Notes under the pieces: model-generated
What the model was told of the DNA's origin: nothing
What the model saw: the letters and a program-made list of their open reading frames with translations, nothing else
Database searches by the model: none
Made by a program: the position numbers and the translations under genes
From: Flavobacteriales bacterium
GTDB taxonomy: Bacteria > Bacteroidota > Bacteroidia > Flavobacteriales > JADGDT01
DNA: 5,677 nt
Direction of reading: 5' to 3'
Assembly: GCA_023145275.1 (NCBI GenBank)
Contig: JAGLEB010000200.1
Span: 1 to 5,677, forward strand
Shown: positions 1-5,278 of the stretch, piece after piece
How the letters are laid out: each line of letters starts with the position of its first letter
How positions within the stretch are numbered: the first letter of the stretch is position 1

Positions 1-460
1 ACGCATCGCGCATTTCTGTAAGTGCTAACATAGTTGCTTTAACAAGGTTATGATTATTCGATGACCCTTTAGATTTTGCCAAGATATCGGTAATTCCAAC
101 ACTCTCGAAAATCGCACGCATCGCACCACCAGCTTTCACTCCAGTACCATGTGCAGCAGGTTTCATCCAAACTTTTGCTCCTCCATAATGAGCTGCTTGC
201 TCATGAGGTATAGTTCCTTTATAAACAGGAATCTTTACAAGATTCTTTTTAGCATCTTCAACGCCTTTTCCAATTGCAGTAACAACTTCTTTTGCTTTTC
301 CAAGACCAATTCCTACTATTCCGTTTTCGTCACCAACAACAACGACAGCAGAGAAACTAAACGTTCTACCCCCTTTGGTTACTTTAGTAACACGATTAAT
401 AGCAACTAATCTATCTTTAAGATCTAAATCTGTTGTTTTAACTTTTCTAATTTCAGACAT
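1..460 (-). CDS. rpsE: 30S ribosomal protein uS5 (S5), 3' end cut by the window
   Basis: Reading leftward from the ATG at 458–460 gives 153 codons with no stop before the window edge. About 20 C-terminal residues are therefore probably missing, as the family is usually 165–175 aa. uS5 sits on the solvent side of the 30S subunit and contributes to decoding accuracy and the mRNA entry channel. The N-terminal double-stranded-RNA-binding part includes LKDRLVAINRVTKVTKGGR (about residues 14–32), the loop where spectinomycin-resistance changes occur in other bacteria. It continues through VVVGDENGIVGIGLGKAKEV (40–59). The C-terminal S5 fold holds HGTGVKAGGAMRAIFESVGI (104–123) and KGSSNNHNLVKAT (131–143). 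The gene follows rplR after 12 nt, in canonical spc order. No SD is visible: the leader is A/T-rich. The sequence is Bacteroidota-like from memory of the family. Confidence 0.97.
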   Translation of the reverse strand, partial: MSEIRKVKTTDLDLKDRLVAINRVTKVTKGGRTFSFSAVVVVGDENGIVGIGLGKAKEVVTAIGKGVEDAKKNLVKIPVYKGTIPHEQAAHYGGAKVWMKPAAHGTGVKAGGAMRAIFESVGITDILAKSKGSSNNHNLVKATMLALTEMRDA

Positions 461-472
461 ATTTCAATAAAA

Positions 473-832
473 TTATATAGTTAAACCTGCCTCACGTGCA
501 GCGTTTGCTAATGTTAATACTCTACCGTGATATAAATAACCGTTTCTGTCGAAAACCACTTTCTCTATACCAGCTTCTTTTGCTTTTTCAGCTATCATTT
601 TACCAACAGCAGCTGCTTGTGCTACCTTATTGATATCTTGCGAATCTATTTCTTTACAACGAGAAGATACTGAAGCTAAAGTTACTCTTTTAACATCATC
701 AATTATCTGCACAGAAATATGCTTATTGCTTCTAAAAATAGTCATTCTTGGACTCTCCTGAGTTCCAAAAATATTTTTTCTAATTCTTCGCTTAATTTTT
801 AAGCGTCTTTGTACTTTTTTATCTGTTGCCAT
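473..832 (-). CDS. rplR: 50S ribosomal protein uL18 (L18)
   Basis: This is a complete 119-aa protein, close to the usual 115–120 aa. uL18 binds 5S rRNA together with uL5 and anchors it in the central protuberance of the 50S subunit. The basic N-terminus KKVQRRLKIKRRIR (5–18) is the flexible RNA-binding arm. It is followed by SPRMTIFRSNKHISVQIIDD (27–46), the conserved family core, and FDRNGYLYHGRV (94–105), the C-terminal signature, ending AAREAGLTI. The ATG at 830–832 is the only sensible start, since the MATDKKVxRRLKIKRRIR beginning is typical of Bacteroidota. The stop is TAA. It lies 18 nt after rplF and 12 nt before rpsE. The leader reads AAAAAGTT directly before ATG, without an SD. Confidence 0.98.
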   Translation of the reverse strand: MATDKKVQRRLKIKRRIRKNIFGTQESPRMTIFRSNKHISVQIIDDVKRVTLASVSSRCKEIDSQDINKVAQAAAVGKMIAEKAKEAGIEKVVFDRNGYLYHGRVLTLANAAREAGLTI

Positions 833-850
833 AACTTTTTCTAATTAGGA

Positions 851-1399
851 TTAACCAGCTGTCTTACCAGCTTTTCTTCTTAATTCTTCACCAACAAATT
901 TAACTCCTTTACCTTTGTAAGGCTCAGGTTTTCTTAGCGAACGCAATTTAGCCGCTACTTGGCCAATTAATTGCTTATCATGACTTTTAAAAGTAACAAT
1001 AGGATTCCCTCTTTTAAGTGTTTCTGCTTCTACTTTAATTTCAGGAGCAATTAACAAATAAATAGGGTGTGTATATCCAAGTGCTAACTCTAACAATTGT
1101 CCATTTACGGTAGCTTTATAACCTACACCAACTAACTCTTGTTTGGTTTCATATCCTTCAGATACTCCAACAATCATATTGTTAATTAATGAACGAAATA
1201 AACCGTGATATGCACGAGATTGTTTTTCGTCGTTAGCTCTGTTTACGATAACTACATTATCTTTAATCTCAACAGAAATCTCTTTCTTGATTTCTTGAGT
1301 AAGCTCTCCTAATTTGCCTTTTACAGTAACTGTTAAATCTTTAACTTCTACTGTAACGCCCTCAGGAATAGCTATGGGTAATTTACCTATACGTGACAT
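851..1399 (-). CDS. rplF: 50S ribosomal protein uL6 (L6)
   Basis: This is a complete 182-aa protein, near the family norm of about 177–184. uL6 lies at the base of the L7/L12 stalk and contacts the sarcin–ricin loop region where elongation factors act. The start MSRIGKLPIAIPEGV (1–15) is diagnostic. Two tandem copies of the uL6 alpha/beta fold follow. The first contains VTVKGKLGEL (24–33) and SRAYHGLFRSLINNMIVGVS (61–80). The second contains ELVGVGYKA (88–96) and the C-terminal EPYKGKGVKF (159–168), which binds 23S rRNA, then GEELRRKAGKTAG. The gene starts 10 nt after the rpsH stop with the leader AAATAAGTT and no SD, and it ends in TAA. Nothing is truncated. Confidence 0.98.
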   Translation of the reverse strand: MSRIGKLPIAIPEGVTVEVKDLTVTVKGKLGELTQEIKKEISVEIKDNVVIVNRANDEKQSRAYHGLFRSLINNMIVGVSEGYETKQELVGVGYKATVNGQLLELALGYTHPIYLLIAPEIKVEAETLKRGNPIVTFKSHDKQLIGQVAAKLRSLRKPEPYKGKGVKFVGEELRRKAGKTAG

Positions 1400-1409
1400 A
1401 ACTTATTTC

Positions 1410-1805
1410 TTAATATACGTAAAACAAAACTTCACCACCAACATTTAGCGTCTTTGCCTCTTTGTTAGTCATAACACCTTTCGATGTTGAAAGAACTGCA
1501 ACTCCCAAACCGTTTAATACGATTGGCATGCTGCTTTGTCCCGCATATTTTCTTAAACCAGGCTTACTAGCGCGTTCCATTTTTTTGATAGCGGATACTT
1601 TTGTTTGAGGATGGTACTTAAGCGCAATTTTAATTTGCCCTTGTGGTCCTTCTTCAACGAACTTGTAGTTCAAAATATAACCTTTATCAAAAAGAACTTT
1701 AGTAATTTCTTTTTTAAGATTCGATGCAGGAACTTCTACCACCTTGTGGTTTGCCATAATAGCGTTCCTTACTCTTGTAAGGTAATCTGCAATAGGATCA
1801 GTCAT
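1410..1805 (-). CDS. rpsH: 30S ribosomal protein uS8 (S8)
   Basis: This is a complete 131-aa protein of normal length. uS8 is a primary 16S rRNA binder (helices 20–22 of the central domain) that organises the platform of the 30S subunit. In E. coli it also represses the spc operon by binding mRNA at the rplX–rplE boundary. Visible signatures are DPIADYLTRVRNA (3–15), VPASNLKKEITKVLFDKGYI (25–44), SKPGLRKYAG (80–89), LNGLGVAVLSTSKGVMT (97–113) with the RNA-binding STSKG turn, and the end GGEVLFYVY. The C-terminus has LF where most homologues have IC or IA before YV, a mild change. The start is 18 nt after rpsN behind an A/T-rich leader without an SD, and the stop is TAA. Whether it autoregulates here cannot be told from the sequence. 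Confidence 0.98.
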   Translation of the reverse strand: MTDPIADYLTRVRNAIMANHKVVEVPASNLKKEITKVLFDKGYILNYKFVEEGPQGQIKIALKYHPQTKVSAIKKMERASKPGLRKYAGQSSMPIVLNGLGVAVLSTSKGVMTNKEAKTLNVGGEVLFYVY

Positions 1806-1823
1806 TATTAATCTATTTTTATT

Positions 1824-2093
1824 TTACCAACTTGCTTTTCTAACTCCTGGAATTAATCCATTTGAAGCCATTTCTCTAAATACTATTCTACTAATTCCGA
1901 ATTGTCTCATATAACCTTTTGGTCTACCAGTCTCAGAACATCTGTTATGCATACGAGCAGGTGCAGAATTACGAGGTAAACGACTTAACGCTTGATAGTC
2001 TCCTTCTTCTTTTAGTTTTGCTCTTTTTTCGGCATATTTAGCAACTAACTTTGCACGTTTTACTTCTCGTGCTTTCATTGATTCTTTAGCCAT
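1824..2093 (-). CDS. rpsN: 30S ribosomal protein uS14 (S14), zinc-independent form
   Basis: This is a complete 89-aa protein. uS14 binds late in the 30S head beside uS3 and uS10 and helps complete the head. It is the zinc-free (C-minus) type: the two CxxC pairs of the zinc form are absent and only one cysteine, Cys52 in HNRCSETGRPKGYMR, is present. The protein has the N-terminal basic helix MAKESMKAREVKRAKLV, then LSRLPRNSAPARMHNRC (36–52). It continues with GRPKGYMRQFGISRIVFREM (57–76) and ends GLIPGVRKASW. It resembles flavobacterial S14 very closely from memory and is among the clearest taxonomic markers in the window. It starts 3 nt after the rplE stop, with the leader AACTAAGTT and no SD, so coupling to rplE translation is likely. 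The stop is TAA. Confidence 0.98.
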   Translation of the reverse strand: MAKESMKAREVKRAKLVAKYAEKRAKLKEEGDYQALSRLPRNSAPARMHNRCSETGRPKGYMRQFGISRIVFREMASNGLIPGVRKASW

Positions 2094-2096
2094 AAC

Positions 2097-2654
2097 TTAG
2101 TTCTTTTTATTATTTTTAAATGGTAAGCCAAATTCTCTTAATAGTGCATAACCTTCTTCATCGGTCTTTGCTGTAGTTGTAAAGCTAATTTGTAATCCCA
2201 AGATTTTGTTTACTTTATCTAAAACAATCTCTGGGAAAATAATTTGCTCATCAATTCCTAATGTATAATTTCCTTGTCCATCAAATTTATATTTGATGCC
2301 TTGAAAATCTCGTACGCGAGGAAGGGCTACTACAATAAGTCTTTCTAAGAATTCATACATTTTATCGTTACGTAAAGTAACTTTTACACCAATTGGCACA
2401 TCTTTACGTAATTTAAAATTTGAAATATCTTTCTTAGATCGAGTAATCATAGCTTGCTGACCAGTTATAGAAGTAATTTCTTTAACGGCAAAATCAATTA
2501 ATTTTTTATCAGCAACAGCTTCTCCAATTCCTTGGTTAATTACTATTTTCTCTAAACGAGGAACTTGCATTACAGATTTGTAATTGAATTCCTTTTTTAA
2601 GTTATCAGAAATTACCTCTTGGTATTTTTTCTGAAATGTAGGTGTATGTCCCAT
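2097..2654 (-). CDS. rplE: 50S ribosomal protein uL5 (L5)
   Basis: This is a complete 185-aa protein, typical for the family at 178–187. uL5 binds 5S rRNA, sits in the central protuberance, and contacts the P-site tRNA and the intersubunit bridge to the 30S head. Signatures are YKSVMQVPRLEKIVINQGIG (25–44), ADKKLIDFAVKEIT (48–61), ITGQQAMITRSKKDISNFKL (63–82), PIGVKVTLR (87–95), MYEFLERLIVVALPRVRDF (99–117) and GNYTLGIDEQIIFPEI (128–143). The body is Bacteroidota-like. Its ATG shares one base with the TAA of rplX (TAATG), implying translational coupling. Unlike its downstream neighbours, it has a strong SD-like run, GGGGAGGAG, 8 nt before the ATG. The stop is TAA. Confidence 0.98.
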   Translation of the reverse strand: MGHTPTFQKKYQEVISDNLKKEFNYKSVMQVPRLEKIVINQGIGEAVADKKLIDFAVKEITSITGQQAMITRSKKDISNFKLRKDVPIGVKVTLRNDKMYEFLERLIVVALPRVRDFQGIKYKFDGQGNYTLGIDEQIIFPEIVLDKVNKILGLQISFTTTAKTDEEGYALLREFGLPFKNNKKN

Positions 2655-2977
2655 TACTTAATCTCCTCCCCTGTCTTTTTTGAATAACGAACTAGCTTAT
2701 TCTTGTCGTTCAACTTTCTACCAATACGAGTTGGTTTACTTGTTGCAGGATCTATAAGCATCAAATTAGAAATATGAATCGAAGCTTCTTGCTCAACAAT
2801 ACCACCATCTGGGTTAGCAGAATTTGGTTTGGTATGTTTTTTCATCATATTTACACCTTCAATAATAGCTCTTTCTTTCTTAAAGATAACATCTAAAACT
2901 TTACCTTCTTGCCCTCTAGACTCTCCAGAAATGACTTTTACTAAGTCACCTTTTTTGATATGAAATTTTCTATTCAT
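2654..2977 (-). CDS. rplX: 50S ribosomal protein uL24 (L24)
   Basis: This is a complete 107-aa protein, normal for Bacteroidota and close to the general 100–110 aa. uL24 is one of the two assembly-initiating proteins of the 50S subunit. It binds the 5' domain of 23S rRNA near the exit of the peptide tunnel. The KOW motif lies in FHIKKGDLVKVISGESRGQE (5–24) and continues GKVLDVIF. It is followed by IIEGVNMMKKHTKP (38–51), GGIVEQEASIHISNLMLIDP (58–77), and the tail GRKLNDKNKLVRYSKKTGEE (86–105). The last codons, encoding GEE, are GGG GAG GAG and double as the SD-like site of rplE. It overlaps rplE by one base, starts 10 nt after rplN, and its own leader shows no SD close enough to matter. Confidence 0.98.
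   Translation of the reverse strand: MNRKFHIKKGDLVKVISGESRGQEGKVLDVIFKKERAIIEGVNMMKKHTKPNSANPDGGIVEQEASIHISNLMLIDPATSKPTRIGRKLNDKNKLVRYSKKTGEEIK
2663..2671 (-). promoter_or_regulatory. Shine–Dalgarno-like site of rplE inside the rplX 3' end
   Basis: GGGGAGGAG lies on the minus strand, followed by the 8-nt spacer ATTAAGTA and the rplE ATG. It overlaps the rplX codons GGG GAG GAG (residues 103–105). It is the only strong SD-like run at normal spacing among the genes from rpmC to rpsE. Confidence 0.6.
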
Positions 2978-2987
2978 GATTCTTAAA

Positions 2988-3356
2988 TTATAAAACCTCT
3001 GGGGCTAGTGAAACAATCTTAGTAAACTGCTTTTCACGTAATTCTCTGGCAACAGGCCCAAAAATACGGGTTCCTCTCATTTCACCAGCAGTATTAAGTA
3101 AAACTACGGCATTATCGTCAAATCTAATATAAGAACCGTCTGGACGACGAATCTCTTTCTTAGTTCTAACAACAACTGCAGTATATACGGTGCCTTTCTT
3201 AGCTTCACCGTTTGGCATTGCACTTTTAACAGAAACGACTACTTTATCGCCAATACTAGCGTATCGTTTTTTGGTACCTCCTAATACTCTAATTACGAGT
3301 ATTTCTTTAGCACCACTGTTGTCTGCAACATTACATCTTGATTCTTGTTGTAACAT
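2988..3356 (-). CDS. rplN: 50S ribosomal protein uL14 (L14)
   Basis: This is a complete 122-aa protein, exactly the usual length. uL14 lies on the intersubunit face of the 50S near bL19 and uL3 and forms a bridge to 16S rRNA. It is also the docking site of the silencing factor RsfS in other bacteria. The beta-barrel core shows MLQQESRCNVADNSGAKEIL (1–20), VIRVLGG (21–27), IGDKVVVSVKSAMPNG (35–50), KKGTVYTAVVVRTKKEIRR (53–71), FDDNAVVLLN (79–88), then GEMRGTRIFGPVARELRE (91–108), ending IVSLAPEVL. The start ML replaces the more common MI/MV and is fixed by the alignment. It begins 2 nt after the rpsQ stop, so the spc genes have no room here for a promoter of their own between rpsQ and rplN. 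No clear SD is seen. Confidence 0.98.
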   Translation of the reverse strand: MLQQESRCNVADNSGAKEILVIRVLGGTKKRYASIGDKVVVSVKSAMPNGEAKKGTVYTAVVVRTKKEIRRPDGSYIRFDDNAVVLLNTAGEMRGTRIFGPVARELREKQFTKIVSLAPEVL

Positions 3357-3358
3357 GA

Positions 3359-3613
3359 TTACTTAGCTCTTTCAATTATTTCAACTAATCTCCAACATTT
3401 ATTCTTGCTAATAGGACGAGTTTCCATAATTTTTACGGTATCTCCTATGTTGCAATCATCTTTCTCATCGTGAACAGAATATTTCTTACTCATATTCACG
3501 AATTTTCCGTATTTAGCGTGTTTTACCTTACGACTAACTGAAACTGTAATAGTTTTAGTCATCTTATCACTAACAACAACACCGACACGTTCTTTTCTTA
3601 AATTCCTTTCCAT
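3359..3613 (-). CDS. rpsQ: 30S ribosomal protein uS17 (S17)
   Basis: This is a complete 84-aa protein, the family's usual size. uS17 is a primary 16S rRNA binder of the 5' domain that stabilises the body of the 30S subunit. The OB fold is recognisable from RKERVGVVVSDKMTKTITVS (6–25), RKVKHAKYGKFV (28–39), SKKYSVHDEKDDCNIGDTVK (42–61) and IMETRPISKNKCWRLVEII (62–80). MERNLRKER and the ending IIERAK are typical of Bacteroidota. The start is ATG at 3611–3613, 11 nt after rpmC. The leader lacks an SD and the stop is TAA. It is separated from rplN by only 2 nt, so ribosomes finishing here can probably reinitiate directly. Confidence 0.98.
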   Translation of the reverse strand: MERNLRKERVGVVVSDKMTKTITVSVSRKVKHAKYGKFVNMSKKYSVHDEKDDCNIGDTVKIMETRPISKNKCWRLVEIIERAK

Positions 3614-3624
3614 TGTCTAAAAAA

Positions 3625-3825
3625 TTAAGCGTTCTCTTGTAATTTTCTCATTTGTAATTCAGTCCTAAGACGTGCAATTATTCTACGAGATTTTCTTATT
3701 AACAATGGATTTTCGACAGGAGAAATTATATGATTCATTTCTAACTTATCTAAATCACCTTTCTCTATCTCTATCCTTTCAACTATTTCAGTTGTAGATA
3801 ATTCTTTTATTTCACTGTTTTTCAT
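3625..3825 (-). CDS. rpmC: 50S ribosomal protein uL29 (L29)
   Basis: This is a complete 66-aa protein of normal length. uL29 is a small helical hairpin on the outside of the 50S next to the tunnel exit. Beside uL23 it forms part of the platform where trigger factor and SRP dock. The first helix is MKNSEIKELSTTEIVERI (1–18) with a charged heptad-like continuation. The turn MNHIISPVENP (30–40) matches the Bacteroidota form rather than the E. coli one. The second helix contains the diagnostic RKSRRIIARLRTELQMRK (44–61). The gene follows rplP after 6 nt. This is the first gene, reading in the direction of transcription, with a fully Bacteroidota-like sequence, no SD and a TAA stop. It therefore lies on one side of the suspected mosaic junction. 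Confidence 0.96.
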   Translation of the reverse strand: MKNSEIKELSTTEIVERIEIEKGDLDKLEMNHIISPVENPLLIRKSRRIIARLRTELQMRKLQENA

Positions 3826-3831
3826 GATATT

Positions 3832-4254
3832 CTAATTTTCAGTGTAATCTCTACGTACAACAAATTTAGTTTTAATAGGTAACTTTTGAGCACCTAATCT
3901 AAGAGCCTCTTGTGCAACTTCACGTGAAACACCGTCGATCTCGAAAAGAATTCTTCCTGGACTAATAGGAGCTACGAATCCTTCTGGAGCACCTTTTCCC
4001 TTACCCATTCTAGTTTCAGCTGGTTTCTTTGTAATTGGTTTATCGGGAAAGATCCTGATCCACATTTTACCACCTCTTTTCATGGTTCTATTGATGGCAA
4101 CACGGGCAGCCTCTATCTGTCTAGAAGTCATCCAAAATTGCTCTAGCGCTTTGAGACCATAGTCCCCAAAAACAATTGTGCTTCCTCTATATGCTAAACC
4201 CTTTGATAGATTTTTCTGTACTTTTCTGTGCTTAACTTTTCTTGGCATTAACAT
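3832..4254 (-). CDS. rplP: 50S ribosomal protein uL16 (L16)
   Basis: This is a complete 140-aa protein, at the usual 137–140. uL16 binds near the A-site tRNA elbow and is needed for peptidyl-transferase centre maturation. The start MLMPRKVKHRKVQK (1–14) aligns with the universal MLxPKRxKxRK, so the first ATG (4252–4254) is preferred over the second at codon 3. Further signatures are FGDYGLKALE (29–38), SRQIEAARVAINR (44–56), GKMWIRIFPDKPITKKPAE (62–80), and MGKGKGAPEGFVAPISPGR (83–101) with Arg82 just before it, equivalent to the arginine hydroxylated in E. coli L16. The end is KLPIKTKFVV then RRDYTEN. The stop is TAG. A GGAGA SD-like run lies 9 nt upstream. The GDYGLKALEQFW stretch differs from the NGMFGIKS-type segment I associate with Bacteroidota. 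Confidence 0.98.
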   Translation of the reverse strand: MLMPRKVKHRKVQKNLSKGLAYRGSTIVFGDYGLKALEQFWMTSRQIEAARVAINRTMKRGGKMWIRIFPDKPITKKPAETRMGKGKGAPEGFVAPISPGRILFEIDGVSREVAQEALRLGAQKLPIKTKFVVRRDYTEN

Positions 4255-4263
4255 ACTACTTTT

Positions 4264-4268
4264 TCTCC
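4264..4268 (-). promoter_or_regulatory. Shine–Dalgarno-like site of rplP
   Basis: GGAGA lies in the 15-nt rpsC–rplP gap, with a 9-nt spacer AAAAGTAGT before the ATG. It is weaker than the rpsC site but still a plausible anti-SD match. Confidence 0.5.
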
Positions 4269-4269
4269 G

Positions 4270-4914
4270 CTAAGAATTATTTTTCAGATATCCAAATTTT
4301 TCGCCTTTGTATACCCAGATCTTTATACCTATTCTTCCATAGGTAGTGTGAGCTTCAACTAAAGCATAATCAATATCTGACCTTAAGGTGTGAAGCGGCA
4401 CTCTTCCTTTGTGATAACTCTCTGTTCTTGCCATATCAGCACCACCAAGTCTTCCACTGCATTGCACTTTAATACCTTGAACATTAGCTTTCATAGCCAT
4501 ATCCATTGACTTTTTCATAGCTCTTCTAAAATTAACTCTTCTTTCAAGCTGCTTTGCAATTGACTCACCAATAAGGTAAGCATCCGCCTCAGGTCTTTTT
4601 ATCTCGAAGATATTTAAGTTGATCTTTTTCTTAAAAACAGTTTTTAGCTCTTCTTTAAGTTTTTCGATCTCAATACCTTTTCTTCCGATAACAATACCAG
4701 GCTTTGCAGTATGAACACTGAGTTTAATTTCTTTAGGTTTTCTTTCAATCTTCACCATAGACACTGATGCATCACTTAATCTGGTCCTTAAGTACTTTTT
4801 GATCTCAAGATCTTCTAAAAGCTTCTCAGCAAAGTTCTTTTGATCGAACCAAATTGAATTCCACGTTCTGTTGATTCCTAGGCGAAGCGATATTGGATTG
4901 CATTTTTGACCCAA
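4270..4914 (-). CDS. rpsC: 30S ribosomal protein uS3 (S3), TTG start and short tail
   Basis: This is a complete 214-aa protein. uS3 forms part of the 30S head at the mRNA entry tunnel and contributes to mRNA unwinding. It starts with the universal MGQK motif, but the initiation codon is TTG (complement of 4912–4914). No other in-frame start lies between it and the upstream TAG, and the next internal Met is residue 53. The type-2 KH domain holds the GRKG loop (77–80) in KPGIVIGRKGIEIEKL. The entry-tunnel residues appear as FRRAMKK (129–135), retaining the RR and K pattern. The C-terminal domain has GIKVQCSGRLGGADMART (147–164), GRVPLHTLRSDIDYALVEAH (170–189) and TTYGRIGIKIWVYKGE. The protein ends nine residues later (KFGYLKNNS), without the basic tail usual in the family (about 230–250 aa). 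The stop is TAG. Confidence 0.98.
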   Translation of the reverse strand: MGQKCNPISLRLGINRTWNSIWFDQKNFAEKLLEDLEIKKYLRTRLSDASVSMVKIERKPKEIKLSVHTAKPGIVIGRKGIEIEKLKEELKTVFKKKINLNIFEIKRPEADAYLIGESIAKQLERRVNFRRAMKKSMDMAMKANVQGIKVQCSGRLGGADMARTESYHKGRVPLHTLRSDIDYALVEAHTTYGRIGIKIWVYKGEKFGYLKNNS

Positions 4915-4919
4915 AAAGT

Positions 4920-4925
4920 CCTCCT
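4920..4925 (-). promoter_or_regulatory. Shine–Dalgarno site of rpsC
   Basis: The minus strand reads AGGAGG followed by ACTTT and the TTG start, a 5-nt spacing. The first two bases of the site are the last two bases of the rplV TAG stop. It is a full-consensus SD, and together with the universal MGQK start of uS3 it supports initiation at TTG. Confidence 0.85.
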
Positions 4926-5268
4926 ATTCTTTTGTCGACACTTTAATAAAAATGTGACTTGTTCTTTTAAGTATTCTACTCGCACTACCTTGAGCACGAG
5001 GCTTAAATCTTTTCATCGTAGGTCCTTCATCAGCATACATTTCAGCAATGAATACATTGCTTGTATCTATAGCTACATCCCTATTATTGTCAATAAGGTT
5101 TGCTACTGCAGACTTCAACGTCTTTTCTATCGGTCTGGCTGCAAAGTTAGGTGTGAATTTTAATATCGTGATCGCAGCTTCAACATCTTTCTGCTTGATC
5201 AAATCTAAAACTAATCTAACCTTATTAACAGGATATCCTACCCATTTTGCTTTTGCATATGCTTCCAT
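4924..5268 (-). CDS. rplV: 50S ribosomal protein uL22 (L22)
   Basis: This is a complete 114-aa protein. uL22 has a globular domain at the tunnel exit and a long beta-hairpin whose tip lines the constriction of the peptide exit tunnel. It reads like a general bacterial L22: VNKVRLVLDLIKQKDVEAAI (14–33), ARPIEKTLKSAVANL (44–58), and FIAEMYADEGPTMKRFKPRA (73–92). The hairpin tip is QGSAS, followed by RILKRTSHIFIKVS (98–111). It lacks the roughly 20-residue lysine/arginine-rich N-terminal extension I associate with flavobacterial L22. The ATG at 5266–5268 is preferred because a GAGG SD-like site lies 5 nt upstream and the rpsS stop 9 nt upstream leaves no room for an earlier start. The stop is TAG, which merges with the SD of rpsC. 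Confidence 0.97.
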   Translation of the reverse strand: MEAYAKAKWVGYPVNKVRLVLDLIKQKDVEAAITILKFTPNFAARPIEKTLKSAVANLIDNNRDVAIDTSNVFIAEMYADEGPTMKRFKPRAQGSASRILKRTSHIFIKVSTKE

Positions 5269-5272
5269 TACT

Positions 5273-5278
5273 TCCTCT
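5273..5278 (-). promoter_or_regulatory. Shine–Dalgarno-like site of rplV
   Basis: The minus strand reads AGAGGA and then AGTA before the ATG. The GAGG core ends 5 nt from the start codon. The first A belongs to the TAA stop of rpsS. It helps fix the uL22 start at 5268. Confidence 0.7.

Noticed and set aside
149..409. 86-aa plus-strand ORF over rpsE
   Set aside because: It lies antisense inside the clearly coding rpsE frame, has a composition rich in Ser, Asn, Phe and Cys typical of antisense translation, and matches no family I know.
1..460. rpsE as a pseudogene because no stop is seen
   Set aside because: The frame stays open and conserved to the window edge, so the gene is simply cut by the window.
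1605..1811. 68-aa plus-strand ORF over rpsH
   Set aside because: It is antisense to uS8, with no recognisable motif or start signal.
2640..2700. An S8-binding hairpin at the rplX–rplE junction as in E. coli
   Set aside because: I looked for a stem around the GGGGAGGAG and the ATG and found no complementary run of useful length on the same strand.
3357..3358. A separate spc promoter between rpsQ and rplN
   Set aside because: The gap is only 2 nt. Any promoter would have to lie inside rpsQ, and I see no convincing −33/−7 Bacteroidota-type pair there.
4246..4248. Alternative uL16 start at the second ATG (MPRKV)
   Set aside because: The family starts MLxP, so the first ATG at 4252–4254 aligns better, and the SD-like GGAGA fits it.
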